A stretch of DNA of 64,000 bases, taken from Tyto alba. Lineage: Eukaryota > Chordata > Aves > Strigiformes > Tytonidae. Location: contig NW_024881324.1 in assembly GCF_018691265.1 (NCBI RefSeq), positions 3,103,730 through 3,167,729 on the forward strand, written 5' to 3'. Both the position numbers and the translations under genes were made by a program. The notes beneath the pieces are model-generated. The model was not told the DNA's origin and did no database searches. It saw nothing but the letters and a program-made list of their open reading frames with translations. Every line of letters starts with the position of its first letter. Position 1 is the first letter of the stretch. Of this stretch, positions 60,601 to 64,000 are shown piece by piece.

Positions 60601-63600
60601 CATTTGACTGAGCCCAAACCACTGCCTTCCTTTGCAGGTGACCCCGATTCACCGGTTATTCTCTGCTTTGCTGTTGGTAACACAACTACCTGCATTCATC
60701 ACAATTTGCTCCAGACTGTCTGACTTCACTTTGAAAAAGAAATAGTGTTATGAAACCAAAGTGGTAAGAAGATCAATAGCAGAGAAACTTTGCTAATGAC
60801 AGGGGATCTTCAAGGTTGAATGAAGTTGCAACATAAGTGCAGTTGGTCAGACTGACTGGGCCGTGGGAGTGCTCACAATAAGCTTTGTACAACTGTACAG
60901 ACATCAAAAAATTAGTGGAATCTAGTGCCAGTGGTCACAGACATACCACACAGTGTCCTGCTCCATCCACTGCTGATAAGCATTACAGAGGCAAGATGGA
61001 TGACTGGTGAGCCACATCCTGTAACAGGTCATTTCCACGTAATTCCCATGCAATTGTAAAGGCAAAGTCCATTTTTGGACAAGTCAGATAACTTTGACTC
61101 CTGGACAGTGACCAGCTTCCCTGCTCTCATGGAGTTATATCCCACATCCCCAGCAAACATGGATCACTCCTACTGTTTCAGGCACAGGGCTGAAGATTAC
61201 TTCTCTGACCTGGAGAGAGAGGACATGGAAAAGTTGTGCTGGCCTCTCCTCAAACTGGGTACCTTCTCAAAACATGCTTATGAAATGCAAAAGTGCTCCT
61301 AGGCAAGACACGGTAAGCTGCCATAATGCCAAAATGATTTGCTGTGACCTTGCTCCACTGCAACTCAGTCAGTGCTAGGTGCACTGCAATCTGATGAATA
61401 TTGTACTGTCAATGACATATTTCCAGTGAAAACTGTATCTTTCAAGTTGTTGCGGGACTAAAAATATGACATGCCTTTGGCTTCTAGACTAGTCTGTTCA
61501 CACAAATTCTATACAATTGGGTATGCCTGACCTTCCTGACACAGATATTGTCAAGTTTCTGGAACACAAAGAGAACATAAGCTTCGGTAGGCAGTGAGAA
61601 GTTGTTCACTGCTACAGACTGACCTTTCCCAGTCCATGTAAGTGTTTATCACACGTGCATTCACATCTTGATTTCCTGGCAGGAATATTTAGATGACATG
61701 TAAAATTTGTTGGAGTGCACGGCTTGTCCTGGAGATGATAGTGTTTTTCTAGGTGTATAAATCCATGCATTTGTGTGAATCACGTCGCTGCTGAGATAAG
61801 CAAGTAGGTTACTACACCTAGGAGCCAGCTAGCTCCTGTTCCTAGGTATAGCCTCTAACATCTGTTTACAAAGCTGTTTGTATGAACACTCCCTAGTCTT
61901 TTTTGGTCAAAATAAGCTGACTGAGCAGCATCTTATCATTCATACTTTTTATCCTGATCCCGTCCAAGCTTGTTTTACTATGAGCTTTACACTCAATATG
62001 GAGCATGTGAACAAATACACTGCTCCAGGGAAGGCAGAGTTCCTTATATTCCAAAGACTGGCTGTATGATAAACATTACTTAGTTTGAATCAGAATTAAA
62101 AATCCTGTCTTAGTACAAGAATGCTATAAGAAATTCCATAAAAGCATTTCTTTATATACTAGTTTGAAGAATTCATTCTGGTTCTTTTTCTTTGCCCTTA
62201 AAAAAAATCACTCTATGGCAGCTCTGAGTAGTTTTAGGTTACAAAAAGATGGGTTATTTTGGTCATTCTGTGTATCCAACTACCCCCAAGGTGTGGAAAC
62301 TTAATGAACAAGCTCTAACAGCAAAAATCTTTACAAAGTGTTTCAGAGTTTTCCTCTAATATTTTTTTTCACATGAGGAAAGGATGTACACATACCAGAG
62401 TGCTATGGGGCATAACCAACAAATAATTATGGTCTGTGAGTGATTGGAAGGCAGTCAAGGATACCATGCCGAGTCTACATTCCCAGTATTGTCTTGTGCT
62501 TCCTACTATAACATTCTTCAGCAGATGGAAGCAATCAGTATTGAGCATCATGTATGTGTAAATTGTGTCATTTACAGTCCACTGTCCACATACTGCCACG
62601 TAATTCTTTAAAAATACAGTCAGGCACATTCAGGCTATTGTGAAAAGTAGCTAAGATGGTATTGTTCCTCCTTCGTTTTCAAGACCTCTGGAGGTGCTTG
62701 TGGTCGGGACAGGAAACTGATAATTTCTGTGCCAGAGGAGCTGCCTTGTTCCTTTAGTCTTTGCAAATGGAACTGGAGCCTACATAATCCCAATTTTTAT
62801 TTGACCACAGAGAATTCACTTGGGAGAGTTCATAGCTGAACGTTGGCTTCCAGAACTGTGCCATCCAGTTTGAATGCAGAGTCAGCAGGCATTACACAAG
62901 TGGAAACAGCTTGGCTGACAACAGTTGCAGACATAGTGAAATGACAGGTGAGATGAAGGATCTTCTGACTCAGTAAAACAAGATATTTCACTAATCAGCT
63001 AATGTAACTGTAAGGGCACGGTCTTTTGTCAGCAAAGAAACAACTGAGACAGCTTTGAGGCAAAAGCTGACTCCTGAAAATAATAGATTTGACAGGTACG
63101 AAGACAAGTCACTAACCTGTATCCTCTCAGGAGTAAGGAAAATTCCTGCTTTTTTTTTTTTTTTTATTTTTTTTCACCACTAGAACAAAAGGTTATTTTA
63201 TTTAAAAGAAAAGAATGTTGACATAGTTGGGTAATTCACTTAGTCTGTGAAATCGTAAAGCAGCCAAGGACTTCTGCTTGATCACTAAACTAGTGTTCTT
63301 TTTTAATTTTAAGTCTGACATTCATAATGGTGTAAGACAGATTAGAAGTACATTAATTAGAGTTTAAAGTTTTAGTCTCTCTACTTCTCTATGTGAATGT
63401 TAAATGTAAGATTCTGAGTTTTGTTTAATTATAAGCAAGATCATAATTCCAAAAACTATGCAAGTTTAACAAGACTGAACAAACCTGATCAGGGGGTTTT
63501 TGTTATAACTTTCGAGGTTTTGACCTTTATTTTTCTGTCTTTCAACAAGACGCAAAGCCCTGTGGGCATTTCTCTGCATAAAACGTCTGCTTTTGAATCA

Positions 63601-64000
63601 GAACTTCATGATTTGGTGCTGTCTAAGCAGAAGACATCCAGCATCTAAAACACCTCTCCTAGTAGAAACTTGGGATCCCGATGGAAACATTTCACCTACA
63701 ATGGGACTCGGTGAATAAAAGTGCTGGAAATTTGTCAGTCAGCTGCACCTGGAATGCATGAGGTCTAGGGAGGGGGAACTGGTAAGTTTGGTGTAAGCCA
63801 TCTTTGCTAAATAAGGTTCTTCCCCTACTATTCTATCTCCTCACAAAATCATGTATTTTAGAAAGTTCTCATTTCCATATACCAAAAGGCATCCTAAAAT
63901 ATACAAATTAGTTCTATTTTAAGATGTGTGTTTAAATAGCTTAAAAAAGAATGCATTTTAAAACTTTCTCATGAACTATATTTCATCATTGCTAAGCCTA
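57684..64000. other. No supported gene
   Basis: AT-rich. Small open frames on both strands (for example 61075-61302 plus, 62369-62629 minus) read partly protein-like but lack fitting splice signals. T-runs lie near 60060 and 63150. No LINE or LTR was recognised. Confidence 0.4.

Noticed and set aside
61075..61302. 75-codon plus-strand frame with protein-like composition
   Set aside because: An in-frame stop precedes the only good donor, and no domain or partner exon was found.
62369..62629. 86-codon minus-strand frame that resembles a transposase fragment
   Set aside because: No catalytic motif, terminal repeats or related neighbours seen. Similarity was only an impression.
1..64000. CRISPR arrays, operons, tRNA or rRNA genes
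   Set aside because: No spaced direct repeats, no tRNA-like cloverleaf or rRNA sequence noticed. The DNA is vertebrate nuclear sequence.

Overview
The window looks like nuclear DNA from a bird. The main evidence is three pieces of CR1 LINE: a 3' end at 28165-28540, a head-to-head pair at 43505-44535, and an old diverged relic at 41640-42360. It also holds an endogenous retrovirus remnant, is AT-rich, contains GT-AG split exons, and has no operons or ribosome-binding sites. Almost none of the long open frames are genes. Coding signal has to be read from short exons with splice sites and matching phases. All exon models here were assembled by eye and are hypotheses. I could not name any cellular gene with confidence.

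Layout. 1-6.6 kb is AT-rich with no supported gene. 6.6-7.6 kb could be the 3' end of a plus-strand gene, with a poly(A) signal at 7553. 7.6-18.5 kb is mostly non-coding, with a weak plus-strand coding candidate at 15.4-15.9 kb. 18.5-34.8 kb is best explained by one minus-strand gene, 'gene A'. It has many short exons, phases that join over most of the chain, a last exon ending in a membrane anchor, a poly(A) signal just after it, and a possible alternative last exon further on. Its 5' end lies in a GC-rich patch at about 34.6-34.8 kb.

Directly upstream of gene A lies the most striking structure: about 1.06 kb of almost pure pyrimidine (34.83-35.89 kb). It includes a hexamer array and a long (TTC)n run. 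It is followed by a G26 run and a compact GC-rich promoter-like block with CCAAT, GC-box and TATA-like sequences (35.93-36.12 kb).

37.0-40.0 kb is a decayed endogenous retrovirus on the minus strand: LTR, env and the very end of pol. 41.6-44.5 kb is LINE territory. 52.4-55.2 kb contains a second minus-strand exon chain, 'gene B', whose five exons join in phase up to a stop codon. Two further exon-like blocks, one encoding a membrane segment, lie just beyond it at 51.2-52.0 kb. The rest, to 64 kb, is AT-rich with simple repeats and isolated weak exon candidates.

Genes A and B run in the same direction. Nothing in the sequence links their functions.
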